Assembly (NCBI GenBank): GCA_030536565.1
Contig: JAUNPT010000077.1
Location: 1-10,659, forward strand
Direction: 5' to 3'
Length of the DNA stretch: 10,659 nt
DNA from: Eubacteriales bacterium
GTDB taxonomy: Bacteria > Bacillota > Clostridia > Lachnospirales > Lachnospiraceae
The notes beneath the pieces are model-generated. The model made no database searches, was not told the DNA's origin, and was given only the letters and a program-made list of their open reading frames with translations. Made by a program: the position numbers and the translations under genes. The first letter of the stretch is position 1, and each line of letters starts with the position of its first letter. Below, piece after piece: positions 1 through 6,736 of this stretch.

Positions 1-156
1 TTCTATCATACTATAATATTGCATTACTTCTGCATTACTCATAAATGATAAAAATACAATAAATAAAATCATTATAATTGATGGAACTATCCACAATAAA
101 TTAAGGACTAAAATTATCTTATAGCCTCCCTTGATCCTTCTGGATTTCAATATCAT
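1..156 (-). CDS. ABC transporter permease, MalG-like (partial, N-terminal 52 residues)
   Basis: Reading leftwards from an ATG at 156-154, a frame stays open to the window edge and gives 52 residues. It opens with a short basic segment (MILKSRRIKGGYK), followed by one long hydrophobic helix (about residues 14-36) and a polar stretch beginning SFMSNAEVMQYY. An AGAGG ribosome site at 167-163 lies 6 bases upstream. The start is 11 bases after the stop of the MalF-like permease, so the two are cotranscribed. A cytoplasmic basic start plus one helix and then an extracytoplasmic loop is the expected beginning of the second permease of a carbohydrate-type ABC importer. The EAA loop that would prove this lies outside the window, so the family call rests on position and topology. 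Too short to be in most automatic ORF calls. Confidence 0.72.
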   Translation of the reverse strand, partial: MILKSRRIKGGYKIILVLNLLWIVPSIIMILFIVFLSFMSNAEVMQYYSMIE

Positions 157-167
157 TTTCTGCCTCT

Positions 168-1013
168 TCATATGAATTCCCCCTTATTTTCCTTATTTCC
201 CTTAAACAATAAAATAAGCAGTACTGTTATGAACACAGCTATCATAATTACAGCTGCACACACCAATTTACCATAATTCAAAGAGTACATACAGTTATTC
301 ATATAATTCTGAATCATATATACACAGCTATGTGGGTAATCTCCAAAAAGAATACTTGATTCCTTAAACACTTTAAATACACTGATAATTTCTATAATTA
401 CCGCAAACGAGAAATATTTTTTCATCTGTGGTGCGGCTATTTTTAGCGCAATCACGAATTCGCCGGCTCCATCAAGTCTTGCTGCCTCAATGGATTCAGA
501 ATCTACACTGTTTAAACCGCCTAAAAATATTACAACGCAATATCCATAATATTTCCACAGATATATCAAAATAAGTAATACAAATGAAAAACGTGAGTTC
601 AGCCAACTTATACCCTGTATTCCCATTCCGGTCAAAACACCATTAATAATTCCATAATCCTCAAAAAATATTCTGACAACAAATGCAACTATAAAAGAAG
701 GTACTATCATCGGGAATATATTAACTGCCATTAAAACATTATAGATAAACTTATGTCCATTAACTAATTGTTTCATAAGCAATGCAAGTGCAAAAGATAA
801 AACAAATAATATCGGTACTGCTATAACCATAAATTTCATGGTGTTAAATATTGCCAGCCTATATGTACCCGAATCAATTGTTCCCTGTATATCCCTCATT
901 GTAACATTTGTCAAACTGTATGTGAATGAAATCAAATAAATAACGCTAAATCCAATAAAGCTAACAGATGAAAATGCAATTCCCCTTTTATATCTATCCA
1001 CCATTTTCCCCAT
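168..1013 (-). CDS. ABC transporter permease, MalF-like (sugar-type importer)
   Basis: Integral membrane subunit of a binding-protein-dependent ABC importer. The 281 residues show about six hydrophobic helices (near 11-33, 59-81, 94-115, 142-165, 203-222 and 250-271). The conserved EAA cytoplasmic loop is present at 176-195 (EAARLDGAG, then I and AP), which contacts the ATPase. Length and topology fit the MalF/UgpA-type permeases that take up sugars or related solutes; the substrate cannot be read from the sequence. The start is uncertain: ATG at 1013 has a GAAGAGGA-type site about 8 bases upstream, while the ATG three codons in (MVDRYK) is preceded by GGGG. The next gene leftwards is the partner permease. 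No ATPase or solute-binding protein is visible, and the gene upstream is an unrelated dehydrogenase, so the binding protein and ATPase must be encoded further left or elsewhere. Confidence 0.85.
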   Translation of the reverse strand: MGKMVDRYKRGIAFSSVSFIGFSVIYLISFTYSLTNVTMRDIQGTIDSGTYRLAIFNTMKFMVIAVPILFVLSFALALLMKQLVNGHKFIYNVLMAVNIFPMIVPSFIVAFVVRIFFEDYGIINGVLTGMGIQGISWLNSRFSFVLLILIYLWKYYGYCVVIFLGGLNSVDSESIEAARLDGAGEFVIALKIAAPQMKKYFSFAVIIEIISVFKVFKESSILFGDYPHSCVYMIQNYMNNCMYSLNYGKLVCAAVIMIAVFITVLLILLFKGNKENKGEFI

Positions 1014-1044
1014 ATAATCCTATCCTCTTCCAAAACTTTATTGC

Positions 1045-1095
1045 TTAACAGTTAATCAACAACCTACTTTTAAGCTTTTTAATTGTATTTTCCAT
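1045..1095 (-). CDS. possible 16-residue ORF ahead of the permease genes
   Basis: An ATG at 1095-1093 is preceded, 6 bases away, by AAGGTGAG (1109-1102), a good match to the anti-Shine-Dalgarno sequence. It opens a 16-codon frame (MENTIKKLKSRLLINC) ending at TAA 1047-1045, 31 bases before the permease start. It could be a leader peptide, the remnant of a truncated upstream gene, or chance. The ribosome site is better than that of the permease itself, which is the main reason to list it. No family is recognised. Confidence 0.25.
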   Translation of the reverse strand: MENTIKKLKSRLLINC

Positions 1096-1138
1096 TTTTT
1101 TCTCACCTTAATTTATTCCCCCTCATACTCTGAAACTC

Positions 1139-2101
1139 CTATCTCACACAGTTTCTTTCTTCCCCTCTTAAAAATGCTGCGATATTTTCATAAACCTCAT
1201 TCATAAGCCTGCGTCTGGTTTCATATGGTGCCCATGCAATATGGGGAGTTATAATAAGCTTGCTGCTGTCCTTAATTTCATTTAACGGGTTTTCTGCTGA
1301 TATTGGTTCCTCGCCTAATACATCAAGACCTGCACATGAAATCTGTTCTTCATTTAACGCTCTAACAAGGTCAGCATCATTAACAATTGGCCCACGCCCC
1401 ACATTGACAAGCACCGCTGACTTCTTCATTTTGCAGAATGCATCATAATCAAACAAATTCCTAGTGTGCTCATTCAACGGTGCATGAATAGACAGAATGT
1501 CCGATTCTTTCAATAATGTACCAAAATCCACCTGCTCATATTCTGAGTTGTATGTTTTGCCGCTGGCTGAGTAAGCAATAACTCTGCAGCCAAATGCTGT
1601 AGCAACCTTCGCCACTTCTCGTCCAATTGTGCCTAATCCTACAATTCCCCATGTCTTTCCATCTAATTCAGGAAACACCTTTGCAAGATGGGTAAACACT
1701 GGACTTTTCGCATACTCCCCTGATTTCACATAGCTGTCGTAATAGCTGAGCTTCTCCAGCACATAGAAGCACAGCGCAAATGTGTGCTGCACCACCGCCT
1801 TAGTTGAATATGCAGGCACATTTGCGACCCTGATTCCATGTTCATTTGCATATTTAACATCAATATTATTAAAGCCCGTCGCCGTCTGTGCAATCATCTT
1901 AAGCGCCGGAGCCTTCCTCATAAGCTCCCCTGTCATGACAATCTTATTGACAATTACGACATCAGGATTATCACTTTCAAGCCTCTGTGCCGCTTCCTCC
2001 TGACTACTGAATTCATACGCCGTAACCTCTCCGAGCTTCTCAAAAGCTTCAAGACTTATATCTGTTCCAAATGTAGCAGTATCTAATAATGTTATCTTCA
2101 T
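1139..2101 (-). CDS. D-2-hydroxyacid dehydrogenase (glycerate dehydrogenase/hydroxypyruvate reductase-like)
   Basis: Cytoplasmic oxidoreductase interconverting 2-oxoacids and D-2-hydroxyacids with a nicotinamide cofactor. The 320-residue length is normal. It has the split substrate domain around a Rossmann domain carrying GLGTIG at 155-160, and the catalytic set Arg236 (GRGPIV), Glu265 (GEEP) and His287 (TPHIAWAP). The PHIAW context resembles glycerate dehydrogenase/hydroxypyruvate reductase more than D-lactate dehydrogenase, but the substrate is inferred. At the end of the second Rossmann strand (AYSASGK, 176-182) the acidic residue usual for NAD selectivity is not seen, so NADP use is possible. 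The start has GGGAG (2112-2108) 6 bases upstream. It lies 40 bases after pgi on the same strand with no terminator seen between, so cotranscription with pgi is likely. Confidence 0.9.
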   Translation of the reverse strand: MKITLLDTATFGTDISLEAFEKLGEVTAYEFSSQEEAAQRLESDNPDVVIVNKIVMTGELMRKAPALKMIAQTATGFNNIDVKYANEHGIRVANVPAYSTKAVVQHTFALCFYVLEKLSYYDSYVKSGEYAKSPVFTHLAKVFPELDGKTWGIVGLGTIGREVAKVATAFGCRVIAYSASGKTYNSEYEQVDFGTLLKESDILSIHAPLNEHTRNLFDYDAFCKMKKSAVLVNVGRGPIVNDADLVRALNEEQISCAGLDVLGEEPISAENPLNEIKDSSKLIITPHIAWAPYETRRRLMNEVYENIAAFLRGEERNCVR

Positions 2102-2141
2102 AATGCACTCCCTGTTTCCATATTCTGCAAAGGTGAAACTC

Positions 2142-3488
2142 CTACAGTCTCTTTCTTAACTCCTCTCCTTCAGCCTCAAAGCCTGGCTTTCCAAGAAGTG
2201 CGAACATATTGTGCTTGTAGCTTTCTACACCTGGCTGGTTAAATGGATTAACACCAAGCATATAACCTGAGATGCCACATGCAAACTCGAAGAAGTAGAA
2301 CAATTCGCCAAGATAGAATTCGTTCTGCTCTGGAATCTTAACCATAAGATTAGGTGTGTTTCCGTCTGTATGTGCAAGGATTGTTCCGTTCATGGCACAT
2401 TTGTTAACAAAATCAACTGACTTACCAGCAAGATAATTCAGACCATCAAGGTCTTCAGCCTCTGCCTCAATCACTACCTCTCTTGTTGCCTTTTCAACAT
2501 TAAGAACTGTCTCAAACATAATTCTTGAACCGTCCTGAATGAACTGACCCATAGAATGAAGGTCTGTTGTTAAATCAACACTTGCTGGGAATAAGCCCTT
2601 GTTATCCTTGCCTTCTGACTCACCCATAAGCTGCTTCCACCACTCTAATGTGTAGTGAAGACTTGGCTCATAGTCACAAAGAATTTCAACTGACTTGCCC
2701 TTGCTTAACATAATGTTGCGAAGTGCTGCGTACTGCATAGAATCATTATTATCAAAATCATTGTTAATGCAGCGGGTTCTTGCTGAGGCCGCACCTTCCA
2801 TAAGCTTGTCAATATCTGCACCACTGGCAGCAATTGCTAATAGACCAACGGCTGTAAGGACTGAGAAACGACCACCTACATCATCAGGAACTACAAATTC
2901 TTCGTATCCTTCAGCATCAGCAAGCTTCTTTAAGGCTCCCTTTGCCTTATCTGTAGTTGCATATATTCTCTTAGCAGCTTCTTCCTTGCCATACTTCTTC
3001 TCTAAAAGTTTCTTAAATACTCTGAACGCAATAGCTGGCTCAGTAGTTGTACCTGACTTAGAAATAATATTAACTGAGAAATCTCTGTCACCAATAACAT
3101 CAACAAGTCCTGCAAGATATGTTGAGCTTATGCTGTTTCCTACGAAATAGATTTCTGGCGCATTGCGATGTGCCTTATCAACTGAATTAAAGAAATTGTG
3201 TCCTAAAAATTCAATTGCAGCTCTTGCTCCAAGGTATGAACCACCAATACCAATTACAACAAGCACTTCTGAATCAGAGCGAATCTTCTTTGCCGCCTTC
3301 TTAATTCTGTCAAACTCATCCTTATCATAATCGACAGGAAGGTCAATCCATCCAAGATAATCATTCCCTGCCCCAGTCTTAGATAACAATAAATCCTTAG
3401 CACTCTGCGTAATAGCCTTCATCGACTCAACCTCATGAGCCTTTACATAACCTTCTGTTTTTGAATAATCAAATTTAACCTGTCCCAT
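2142..3488 (-). CDS. pgi: glucose-6-phosphate isomerase
   Basis: Interconverts glucose 6-phosphate and fructose 6-phosphate in glycolysis and gluconeogenesis, in the cytoplasm. The 448 residues match the short Gram-positive form. Visible motifs are GIGGSYLGARA (79-89), the phosphate-binding SKSGTTTEP (143-151), GGRFSVLTAVG (205-215), GESEGK (289-294), HSMGQ (311-315) and the C-terminal signature around NPFNQPGVESYK. The catalytic residues of the bacillary enzyme, Glu290, His311 and Lys425, fall at exactly those positions here. The ATG at 3488 has AGGAGG (3498-3493) with a rather short 4-base gap. A sigma-A promoter lies about 110 bases upstream, and the transcript probably continues into the dehydrogenase. 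Confidence 0.98.
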   Translation of the reverse strand: MGQVKFDYSKTEGYVKAHEVESMKAITQSAKDLLLSKTGAGNDYLGWIDLPVDYDKDEFDRIKKAAKKIRSDSEVLVVIGIGGSYLGARAAIEFLGHNFFNSVDKAHRNAPEIYFVGNSISSTYLAGLVDVIGDRDFSVNIISKSGTTTEPAIAFRVFKKLLEKKYGKEEAAKRIYATTDKAKGALKKLADAEGYEEFVVPDDVGGRFSVLTAVGLLAIAASGADIDKLMEGAASARTRCINNDFDNNDSMQYAALRNIMLSKGKSVEILCDYEPSLHYTLEWWKQLMGESEGKDNKGLFPASVDLTTDLHSMGQFIQDGSRIMFETVLNVEKATREVVIEAEAEDLDGLNYLAGKSVDFVNKCAMNGTILAHTDGNTPNLMVKIPEQNEFYLGELFYFFEFACGISGYMLGVNPFNQPGVESYKHNMFALLGKPGFEAEGEELRKRL

Positions 3489-3591
3489 AAATCCTCCTTG
3501 TTTTTCCGAAAGAAAAATCCTGTTCTGTTCTTTAGAACTCCCCCTCCTTCGAGGAGTGGATTTTATCCTCCCAATTTTTGCTACAAATCAC
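3489..3591 (-). other. hairpin-rich pgi 5' leader
   Basis: From the predicted start near 3591 to the pgi ATG there are about 100 untranslated bases. Read on the minus strand they contain three consecutive small hairpins: CTCCT-cga-AGGAG (3556-3544), GTTCT-aa-AGAAC (3538-3527) and TTTTTC-tttcg-GAAAAA (3517-3501). The last ends three bases before the AGGAGG ribosome site. The segment AGAACAGAAC also offers GTTCT two alternative partners. I recognise no riboswitch class. It may be only a stable 5' end. Confidence 0.3.
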
Positions 3592-3597
3592 ACAATA

Positions 3598-3626
3598 ATT
3601 ATATCCCTATTCATTTGCATTTTCAA
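3598..3626 (-). promoter_or_regulatory. sigma-A promoter of pgi
   Basis: On the minus strand, TTGAAA (3626-3621) and a perfect TATAAT (3603-3598) are separated by exactly 17 bases, placing the start near 3591 in the mtnN-pgi gap. It is correctly oriented for pgi and gives a leader of about 100 bases. Confidence 0.75.
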
Positions 3627-3663
3627 TGGAATAACAACGCTTTTGTTACTTTTTTAACACATT

Positions 3664-4356
3664 TTAAATTCTGCTTACCATTTCCTTTAATAAATGTACT
3701 GAATTTTCTATTGCCATTTTTTCAAATGCTGGATAATCCATGGCTGCACTGTCATCTGCCTTATCTGAAATCGCTCTTAAAATGACAAACGGTATATTAT
3801 TTAAATATGCTGCCTGCGCGATGGCCGCCCCCTCCATCTCTGTGCAAAAGCCTGCAAACTGTCCGCTTATTCTGTCCTTAACAGACTTGTCTGAAATAAA
3901 CTGGTCCCCACTGACAACCCTTCCAACATGTACTCCAACCTGAGGAATAACAGCTGCACAGCTTTCCTTCGCCAGCTCAACAAGCCTCTCATCTGCCTTA
4001 AATGATAGTGTTTCCATCCTTGGAATCTGTCCCGGTTCATAGCCAAAACCTGTTGCGTCCATATCATGATGGAGAACATCTGCAGAAATAACAACATCTG
4101 CAATATCTATTTCTGCTTTAAGTGAACCTGCAATTCCTGTATTAATCACATAATCCACATTAAAATCATCAGCCAATATCTGAGTACAAACAGCTGCATT
4201 AACCTTGCCAATTCCGCTCCTTACAACTACAACGTCCCTGCCTTTAAGCTTTCCTGCCTTAAAATGCATCTTTGCCTTAGTTTCTTCTCTTTCAATATCC
4301 ATAATGCCAACTATCTGTTCTACTTCTTCATCCATTGCGCCAATAATACCTATCAT
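3664..4356 (-). CDS. mtnN: 5'-methylthioadenosine/S-adenosylhomocysteine nucleosidase
   Basis: Cleaves adenine from 5'-methylthioadenosine, S-adenosylhomocysteine and usually 5'-deoxyadenosine, relieving product inhibition of SAM-dependent enzymes and feeding methionine salvage. The 230 residues match the family length. Motifs seen are the N-terminal IGIIGAMDEEV, GIGKVNAA (48-55), NTGIAGSL (72-79), HDMDATGFGYEPGQ (97-110), SGDQFI (149-154), EMEGAAIA (173-180) and RAISDKAD (194-201). By comparison with the E. coli enzyme the catalytic acids are Glu11, Glu175 and Asp198. AGGAGG (4370-4365) sits 8 bases before the ATG. The gene is divergent from the operon containing a radical SAM protein, whose by-product 5'-deoxyadenosine is a known substrate of this family; that functional link is inference. 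Confidence 0.96.
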   Translation of the reverse strand: MIGIIGAMDEEVEQIVGIMDIEREETKAKMHFKAGKLKGRDVVVVRSGIGKVNAAVCTQILADDFNVDYVINTGIAGSLKAEIDIADVVISADVLHHDMDATGFGYEPGQIPRMETLSFKADERLVELAKESCAAVIPQVGVHVGRVVSGDQFISDKSVKDRISGQFAGFCTEMEGAAIAQAAYLNNIPFVILRAISDKADDSAAMDYPAFEKMAIENSVHLLKEMVSRI

Positions 4357-4388
4357 AAATTTTGCCTCCTTATTTTTCGGTTTGTTTC

Positions 4389-4417
4389 ATTATATCTAAA
4401 TCATTTATCAAAAACAA
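4389..4417 (-). promoter_or_regulatory. probable promoter of mtnN
   Basis: On the minus strand TTGTTT (4417-4412) and a perfect TATAAT (4394-4389) are spaced by 17 bases, with a start expected about 25 bases upstream of the mtnN ATG. The -35 box matches the consensus only in TTG. Confidence 0.6.
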
Positions 4418-4445
4418 CTATTGCCTACCGCAAACAATAATTGTA

Positions 4446-4454
4446 TGCTATAAT
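4446..4454 (+). promoter_or_regulatory. extended -10 promoter of the TSCPD-radical SAM-murG operon
   Basis: TGCTATAAT is a perfect -10 hexamer (4449-4454) with the TGn extension. No good -35 lies at 16-18 bases (TTGCCT at 4421 is 22 bases away), as is common for extended -10 promoters. The start would be near 4461, about 43 bases before the first gene. It is back-to-back with the mtnN promoter, with the two -10 boxes about 55 bases apart. Confidence 0.6.
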
Positions 4455-4503
4455 TAAATGCGAAAATATTTATGCATAAAATCAATTAGAAATGAGGACT
4501 ATT

Positions 4504-4755
4504 ATGAAATTCATGACATCTGGCGTATGTTCACGCTCAATAGAATTTGATGTTGTAGATGATAAAGTAACTAATGTACGTTTTGAAGGCGGTTGCTCGG
4601 GAAATTCCCAGGGAGTTGCTGTTCTTGTAGAAGGTATGAATATAGATGAAGCAATCAGACGTATGTCCGGAATCCGATGCGGCTTTAAATCCACATCATG
4701 CCCTGACCAGCTTGCAAAAGCATTACAATTATATAAAGAAAAAAATAAGGCATAA
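4504..4755 (+). CDS. TSCPD-motif protein, TIGR03905-type (function unknown)
   Basis: Small 83-residue protein with the features of the TIGR03905 family: an N-terminal SGVCSRSIEFDV segment, FEGGCSGNSQGVAVLVEGM in the middle and the C-terminal TSCPDQLAKAL that gives the domain its name. Related TSCPD segments occur at the C-terminus of some class II ribonucleotide reductases. Four cysteines (in VCSRS, GGCSG, IRCGF and TSCPD) could bind a metal, which is inference. ATG 4504 is chosen because GAGG (4494-4497) lies 6 bases upstream; an in-frame ATG at 4492 overlaps that site and would have none of its own. The next gene begins only 3 bases after the stop, so translation is probably coupled. The molecular function of the family is not known to me. 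Confidence 0.88.
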   Translation: MKFMTSGVCSRSIEFDVVDDKVTNVRFEGGCSGNSQGVAVLVEGMNIDEAIRRMSGIRCGFKSTSCPDQLAKALQLYKEKNKA

Positions 4756-4758
4756 TCT

Positions 4759-5562
4759 ATGGGAAATGTAACTCGTTTTAAGCGCATATATATAGAAATA
4801 ACCAGCTCATGTAACCTGAACTGCTCCTTTTGTCAGGAAACGCTGCGAGAAGCAAAGTTTATGACTGTGGAAGAATTTTCTCATGTGCTTTCTGAAATCA
4901 GGCCATATACCAATTATATATACCTTCATGTAAAAGGTGAACCACTGCTGCACCCCAGATTTTTAGACATTCTTCAGCTTTGTCAGAACTCCGGCATTAC
5001 TGTAAATCTTACAACAAATGGAACGCTCCTTAAAAATAAGCTTCCCGAGTTAATTCAGTATCCTGTGCACCAGATTAATCTCTCAATGCACAGCGCTGAT
5101 GATAACGACTGTATAGATATGGATACTTATATACATGATGTCTTTGAAAGCTGTGAAAATCTCCTTGAGCATACTAAGACTGAGATATCGCTGCGCCTGT
5201 GGAATACAAAAAATGACCCTCACATTTTTGGGCAGTCCAACTATGAAATCAGAGAAAGACTTCACATTAATATACAATCTCCATTTCAGTGGCCTGACGT
5301 AAATAATGAATATTTCTGTGACAGAGGGTTCTGCCAGGGGCTGCGTACACATATAGCAATATTAAGCAATGGCGTAGTTACCCCATGCTGCTTGGACGGA
5401 AATGGTGTCATGGAGCTTGGAAACATATTTTCAACACATTTAGATAGTATTCTTTCTTCAGAACGCTGTATACAATTTTGCAGAGGTTTTGCCGCTAAAC
5501 GTGCAGTTGAGCCGCTATGCCAGCACTGCAGCTTTAAGGAACGCTTTAATCATAAGCTATAA
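4759..5562 (+). CDS. radical SAM protein with SPASM-like C-terminus
   Basis: The 267 residues carry the radical SAM cluster motif CX3CX2C (Cys18, Cys22, Cys25 in SSCNLNCSFC), which holds a 4Fe-4S cluster that cleaves SAM to a 5'-deoxyadenosyl radical. KGEPLLHP (59-66) corresponds to the GGE-type SAM-binding motif and TTNGTLL to the following strand. The C-terminal part is cysteine-rich (187, 192, 210, 211, 237, 241, 254 and 257) with the pattern FCQGLRTHIAILSNGVVTPCC-LDG, then CQHC, typical of SPASM/twitch domains that bind auxiliary clusters. No peptide precursor gene is adjacent, so the substrate is unknown. It starts 3 bases after the TSCPD gene with only AAGG (4747-4750) as ribosome site, suggesting translational coupling. 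murG follows 24 bases later. An anaerobic sulfatase-maturase-like or cofactor-forming role is possible but not shown. Confidence 0.88.
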   Translation: MGNVTRFKRIYIEITSSCNLNCSFCQETLREAKFMTVEEFSHVLSEIRPYTNYIYLHVKGEPLLHPRFLDILQLCQNSGITVNLTTNGTLLKNKLPELIQYPVHQINLSMHSADDNDCIDMDTYIHDVFESCENLLEHTKTEISLRLWNTKNDPHIFGQSNYEIRERLHINIQSPFQWPDVNNEYFCDRGFCQGLRTHIAILSNGVVTPCCLDGNGVMELGNIFSTHLDSILSSERCIQFCRGFAAKRAVEPLCQHCSFKERFNHKL

Positions 5563-5586
5563 ATATAACGCGAAAGGATTTTTGAC

Positions 5587-6648
5587 ATGAAAAGAATTAT
5601 ACTTACCGGCGGCGGGACTGCCGGACATGTAACTCCAAATATTGCACTTCTCCCAAGCTTGAGAGAAGCCGGATATGAAGTATTTTACATTGGCTCATAT
5701 GAAGGCATAGAAAGGAAGTTAATTGAAGATCTTGAAATTCCTTACTACGGAATAGCTTCTGGAAAGCTTCGCCGCTACAAAAGCCTGAAAAACTTAAGCG
5801 ACCCATTTCGTGTACTCCATGGTTATTTTCAATCAAGAAAGCTAATGAAACAGATTAAACCAGACATTGTTTTCTCAAAAGGAGGCTTTGTTTCCGTTCC
5901 TGTTGTTCTTGCCGCTGGGCACAAAAAAATCCCCATCATAATTCATGAATCAGATATGACCCCGGGTCTCGCCAACAAAATTTCCATGAAGTCGGCAACA
6001 AAAATATGCTGTAACTTTTCAGAGACTCTTAGCTATCTTCCTAAAGATAAAGCCATACTTACCGGCTCTCCCATCAGACATGAGCTATTATCCGGCAACA
6101 AAATAAGCGGACTAAACCTCTGCCATTTTACAGCCGAAAAGCCCGTAATCCTTGTAGTCGGCGGAAGTACTGGCGCTGCTCACGTAAATGAAGCTGTCCG
6201 CGCCATTTTGCCAGAGCTTTTAAAAACCTATCAGGTATGTCATCTATGTGGCAAGGGAAAGATGGACGCATCTATTAATATGGACGGCTACGTTCAGTTT
6301 GAATACATCAGCAAAGAAATGCGTGATTTATTCGCAATGTCTGACATTGTCATCTCACGTGCTGGAGCTAATGCTATCTGTGAACTGCTTGCCCTGAAAA
6401 AACCAAATCTTCTAATTCCGCTTTCAGCTGCTGCCAGCCGGGGTGACCAGATTTTAAATGCCAACTCATTTAAAACACACGGATATTCCAGCGTACTGAC
6501 TGAGGAAAGCATGACACCTGAAACACTTCTTGCTGCTGTCAATGAACTATACACTAACCGCAGCAAATATATTGAAGCTATGTCACGCAGCGAACAAAGT
6601 GATTCAATTAACAAAATTATGGATTTAATAAAAGAAAACAGCATATAA
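5587..6648 (+). CDS. murG: UDP-GlcNAc:undecaprenyl-PP-MurNAc-pentapeptide GlcNAc transferase
   Basis: Peripheral membrane GT28 glycosyltransferase that converts lipid I to lipid II, the last cytoplasmic step of peptidoglycan precursor synthesis. At 353 residues it is full length. The N-terminal glycine-rich loop GGGTAGHVTPN (8-18), SKGGFVSVP (97-105), HESDMTPGLANK (120-131), the second-domain loop GGSTGA (192-197), SRAGANAICEL (257-267) and RGDQILNA (285-292) are all in the expected order; the last two shape the UDP-GlcNAc pocket. AAAGGA (5573-5578) lies 8 bases before the ATG. The gene is not inside a dcw cell-wall cluster but behind a radical SAM gene. A second MurG copy elsewhere in the genome is possible, and MurG-like paralogues acting on other lipid-linked sugars cannot be excluded. 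Confidence 0.92.
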   Translation: MKRIILTGGGTAGHVTPNIALLPSLREAGYEVFYIGSYEGIERKLIEDLEIPYYGIASGKLRRYKSLKNLSDPFRVLHGYFQSRKLMKQIKPDIVFSKGGFVSVPVVLAAGHKKIPIIIHESDMTPGLANKISMKSATKICCNFSETLSYLPKDKAILTGSPIRHELLSGNKISGLNLCHFTAEKPVILVVGGSTGAAHVNEAVRAILPELLKTYQVCHLCGKGKMDASINMDGYVQFEYISKEMRDLFAMSDIVISRAGANAICELLALKKPNLLIPLSAAASRGDQILNANSFKTHGYSSVLTEESMTPETLLAAVNELYTNRSKYIEAMSRSEQSDSINKIMDLIKENSI

Positions 6649-6654
6649 TATATC

Positions 6655-6683
6655 TTGACTTTAATAATCACACCTCCTATAAT
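6655..6683 (+). promoter_or_regulatory. sigma-A promoter of perR
   Basis: TTGACT (6655-6660) and TATAAT (6678-6683) with a 17-base spacer, near-consensus. The start is expected near 6690, just upstream of the operator-like site at 6695-6713, so a bound repressor would block initiation or early elongation. It begins 6 bases after the murG stop; no terminator for murG is seen. Confidence 0.82.
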
Positions 6684-6694
6684 TAAAATATAAT

Positions 6695-6713
6695 AATAGT
6701 AATTATTCTCATT
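6695..6713 (+). promoter_or_regulatory. putative PerR operator, perR promoter
   Basis: AATAGTAATTATTCTCATT, an imperfect 19-bp inverted repeat around a central T, matches the site upstream of the rubrerythrin promoter at 15 of 19 positions. It lies directly after the predicted perR start, the position expected for autorepression. It is the weakest of the three sites because its right half deviates from the palindrome. Confidence 0.6.
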
Positions 6714-6736
6714 TTAATGCAAGGAGGTAGATTTTT

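Noticed and set aside
2695..3150. Plus-strand open frame of 151 codons
   Set aside because: It lies entirely antisense inside pgi, whose catalytic residues are intact, and its product looks like no known family.
3632..3655. Hairpin TAACAA-cgctt-TTGTTA followed by CTTTTTT, terminator-like on the plus strand
   Set aside because: No plus-strand gene ends here; for mtnN on the minus strand the stem is AT-only and its tail is TTCC, so it is a poor terminator in the useful direction.
4482..4787. Minus-strand open frame opposite the TSCPD gene
   Set aside because: Antisense to a recognised family protein, and low-complexity in translation.
6294..6671. Minus-strand open frame of 125 codons across the murG end
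   Set aside because: Antisense shadow of murG with no ribosome site or recognisable domain.
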